The notes under the pieces: generated by a model
Seen by the model: the letters and a program-made list of their open reading frames with translations, nothing else
Told to the model about the DNA's origin: nothing
Databases searched by the model: none
From: Theocolax elegans
Lineage: Eukaryota > Arthropoda > Insecta > Hymenoptera > Cerocephalidae
Assembly (NCBI GenBank): GCA_026168455.1
Contig: CM047426.1
Span: 4,953,501 to 5,017,500, forward strand
Length of the DNA stretch: 64,000 nt
Reading direction: 5' to 3'
Translations under genes and position numbers: made by a program
Shown: piece by piece, positions 60,940-64,000 of the stretch
How the letters are laid out: each line of letters begins with the position of its first letter
How positions within the stretch are numbered: the first letter of the stretch is position 1

Positions 60940-61240
60940 ATACCCTGATTGCAGAGCCCTACCTAGAAAATTAAAAAATTTTAGAACTTAATTATAAGAA
61001 AAATCTGAAAAAAATCACGAATACTGCTCAAAACAAATATAATAGTGTGACAGAAATATTTTTACGAAATAATGAGTGATTAATTAATTATACGTAAATA
61101 CCCATTTCAGGTCGGTAAAAATAGCTATATAACAATGATTCACAACTGCCCAAAAATCTCAAAAAGAAAAAATTCACAGAATATCTTCAAAAGAGACACA
61201 CCATCGTTACACAATGTTTTTTTGGTAAATTGAATTCCTC
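60940..61240. repeat. Dispersed repeat family member
   Basis: The block contains AATCTGAAAAAAATCAC, CAAATATAATAGTGTGACAG, AAATAATGAG and TTTCAGGTCGGTAAAAATAG words, matching the block at 26,999-27,365 and the fragment at 28,170-28,320. Confidence 0.6.
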
Positions 61241-64000
61241 GTTTAATAAAAAAATAAATCATTTTTCTAGTTTTTGAGATTTAAAATACCGTTAAACAAA
61301 TTTCAAATCTTTATAAAGGTATATATATATATATTGTTCGAAGTACATTGTATGTTTTTTTTGAGAGAATACATCAAATTATGTTAATACTCTAACTCAT
61401 TTAAACATTAATAAATTGATAAAAAAATATAAATTTAAATAATTTTTATAAAATTTATAATCATTTAATTTAAAATGAATTATTATCATTTAAAAACTTA
61501 AATTATAATACTCTGATTTCAAATAAATATTAATAAATTAAAAAAAAACAATTTTAAAACATTTTTTTAATTTATAAAAACGGCCAATCAACTCTAAATA
61601 AAAACTTTTATTACTATTATTACTTTAGTGTTTAGCTTTTTAATTATTATGTTTTTCTTTTTTTAATGTAATTTCATTTGTTGTTAGATTTTAATTTTTA
61701 CCAGCCCTATGACCATATAATTTCGTTTTATCTCTATAGGAACTAATACTAAATATATTTTTGTATAATGTTAGTAATTTTTCACTGGTTAAATAAATAA
61801 ATTATACAAAATCTTAAATACATACAAAAAAAAGTATAAAATATTCTTAATAATATATCGTATACTCATCCGAACTACGGTGCGTTGAATTTTTCATATG
61901 TAATATTTGTAATTGCGCGTAACGTGGTTAATTAAGTAAACATTTGTTAACCTATAAAATATGAGTGGTATATAGATATATAGTTTCGAAATAATTTAAG
62001 TAGTCGTATATATAATGTATATATATATCTGATGTATTAAAGCGATAAGACCACGTATATATAAATTCGCGCTAATCAGAGGAGATATACACCGTCGAGT
62101 TTCCATATATCTCGATAAAAATCGAAATTTTAATACCACCAAAGTTTTCTCTAATATATATAGAACTTCCTCGTCGAGTGAGATGCCTTCGAAAATTTAC
62201 GTATATTGGACTTTTGGTTAGAAAGTTGTAAATATGTGCTTAATTCGGGAGGAGGAGAAAATATGCATTGTGTGTAGCTTAATATACATATGGTGTACTT
62301 TCTATATATCCGTGTAGACTCATCGGATATATATGTTTTTGTTGTTGAAAATATTTTTATACAATATTAAATGTTAAACCTGTTGAGATATAGATGGAGA
62401 TCCATCGATATGTTCCTAATTTCTTAATAGTTTTTTCTTGTATACCAACATAATGAATATGTGCACGAAGAAAAATATTTTTATTGTCTTACATATTTAG
62501 TGGCGAATTTTTTTTTTATTTGTATACCCATAAGTATAAAATGTGAGAAAAAATTTATGAATCATAGTTTAATTATTTATTATTTATTAATGTAATTTAT
62601 ATTTAATCCCGATGTAACCCAAGATGTATTTTATTTAATTCGTTATTAATATATATAAATAAATTGTTAATTAGAAAAAATTACGAATCGTAATTTAATT
62701 ATTTACTCGCGTAACAATATAATTTTTATATATATTACTAATAAAGATCTATATTAAATCATTTATTAAAATGAAATTTTTAAAATTCTTTTATTCATGC
62801 ATTATTAATTGTATTTTTATCAATTTAGTTTTTTCATTATTTATATACATCCGTAAGAGTAATTATTAATTTAAGAAAAAAATTCTAAGATTTATAATTT
62901 AATTAGTAGATATATTTATCGATATTATATTAATTTTTATTCCCAATAGCCCGTAATGTAGTTGTATTTTATTAATGCTTTACTGATATATTTTAATTAA
63001 AATTTGTTTATTGTTTATTGATATATTATTTATTGTATTTTTTACCTATATCATCGTTTCCTTTATATATTTGATTCTCACATTATTTATTTTATTTTCA
63101 TTAATTATTTTTATATGTGACCGTAATTAAATTTATTTAAGGGAAAATTTATGAGTCTTAATTTAATTAATTAATGTTTTTATGGTATACCCGCATAAGA
63201 CGCACAAAAAAATTTACCGGACAGTGATTCATAAGGGTGACATTCTGGACACATGGATAACACATGTCAAAATTCGACAGGATACACACTTACACTTGTG
63301 TACGAGAAAGTCGAAAAAAAAGACAAAATTTCTTTGCTTGTGTATGTATATATAATCCTCACCGATCCGATTATACAGCCGCTAATAGTAGCTAAATGAG
63401 GTTGAAAAATACAACCTAGTTTTTCTTTCCACCTGGTGCTGCATAGTCACTGCATTGAAAAATCGATTGGATCGCGTTCTCCCGGTATACATTTTTCGCG
63501 CGCTTCTATATATATATATATATATACACACACAATAAAGAGCTTGATCAGCTGACGCCGGCAGAAAATTAAACGTCTCTCTGTTTTTCTTTTGGTGTAT
63601 CTTTGTTTTACACAATCGTGAAAAAGAATAACAATAAATTTGATGACTCGAGCGTGCTGTCGAGAAGTGTATCTATATAAATATTTTTCAATAATGTGTA
63701 TGTATAGGCAGATTTTTGTGTGCGTATAACGTTTTGAAAAAAAAAATCTGTGTGTTTAGCGTTTATTTCTATGTGGAAGATGTAACGTATAGTTTTTTTT
63801 ACAAATAGTTTTTTTCGTGATATTTTGTTGTTCGTACTTAGTATAAGAAAATAAAAATTTATAGTAGTAAGTGAATAATAAATGATGAGTGATAAATTAT
63901 TGAATTGAGAAAATACTTATATTTTTAGGGAAAAGAATCTACATTTTAATATTTCAAGCTTTTTTTTTTAATTGTAAAGTTCCATTTATAGAACAAAACT

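Larger units (their letters stand above)
57721..64000. other. Non-coding right end
   Basis: No exon with convincing splice context was found. The stretch contains TA microsatellites (about 57,970, 58,086, 58,300, 59,885, 61,320 and 63,510), a TACAGGGTGTC hairpin at 60,604-60,702 and a dispersed repeat at 60,940-61,240. From 61,400 to 63,200 the DNA is extremely AT-rich. It would fit the first intron of a large plus-strand gene, but that is a guess. Confidence 0.4.

Noticed and set aside
1..64000. CRISPR arrays, bacterial operons, tRNA or rRNA genes
   Set aside because: None seen. The tandem repeats lack regular spacers, and no cloverleaf or rRNA block was recognised by eye; a tRNA scan would be decisive.

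Overview
The window is AT-rich eukaryotic DNA with spliced genes, long introns, many microsatellites and a dense load of short inverted-repeat elements. Two genes encode insect 7-transmembrane odorant receptors. Their sequence style (a short GLW/GVWP first exon, an RxxRP ... GPLTLNTF or LxxxSFESF motif, a final small SYLTV exon) points to a hymenopteran, plausibly a parasitoid wasp. The species cannot be fixed from this sequence alone.

Layout. Positions 1-18,500 hold no complete gene. They contain a short LTR retroelement (1125-2846), a long palindrome (4855-5415), a 1.36-kb tandem duplication (5416-8135), two possible tiny terminal exons of a plus-strand gene lying to the left (8996 and 12289), a degenerate minisatellite (13,020-13,450) and a second tandem duplication carrying a nearly 1-kb palindrome (15,213-17,684). 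Positions 18,590-28,789 are one plus-strand odorant receptor gene. Its exons 2-4 are present twice because a 3.4-kb segment is tandemly duplicated, and its fifth exon carries a one-base frame break. Positions 28,790-31,381 are intergenic, with a Tc1/mariner-like MITE and a 0.5-kb direct duplication. Positions 31,382-40,009 are an intact 11-exon plus-strand cGMP-dependent protein kinase of 646 residues. Its second cyclic-nucleotide site lacks the usual Arg-Thr pair. Positions 40,326-50,887 are a second odorant receptor on the minus strand, with nine exons. It converges on the kinase gene with only about 0.3 kb between the stop codons. Positions 50,900-57,000 are repeat-rich and without a visible gene. 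Positions 57,052-57,439 hold pieces of an unrecognised minus-strand gene. A small GC-rich island at 57,600-57,720 looks like a promoter or 5' leader. The rest, to 64,000, shows no coding signal.

How the parts relate. The exon models were accepted because splice phases and total lengths close. The kinase exons sum to 1941 nt (647 codons). The minus-strand receptor sums to 392 codons and the plus-strand receptor to 402 codons once single missing bases are allowed. Those missing bases (near 28,560, near 50,811, at the splice site 43,729 and near 57,290), together with homopolymer-length differences between tandem copies, mean that some breaks and duplications could be assembly errors rather than biology. 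The most interesting items are the in-frame duplicated exon block of the first receptor, the kinase with a decayed second cyclic-nucleotide pocket lying between two receptor genes, and repeat families shared between introns of unrelated genes.
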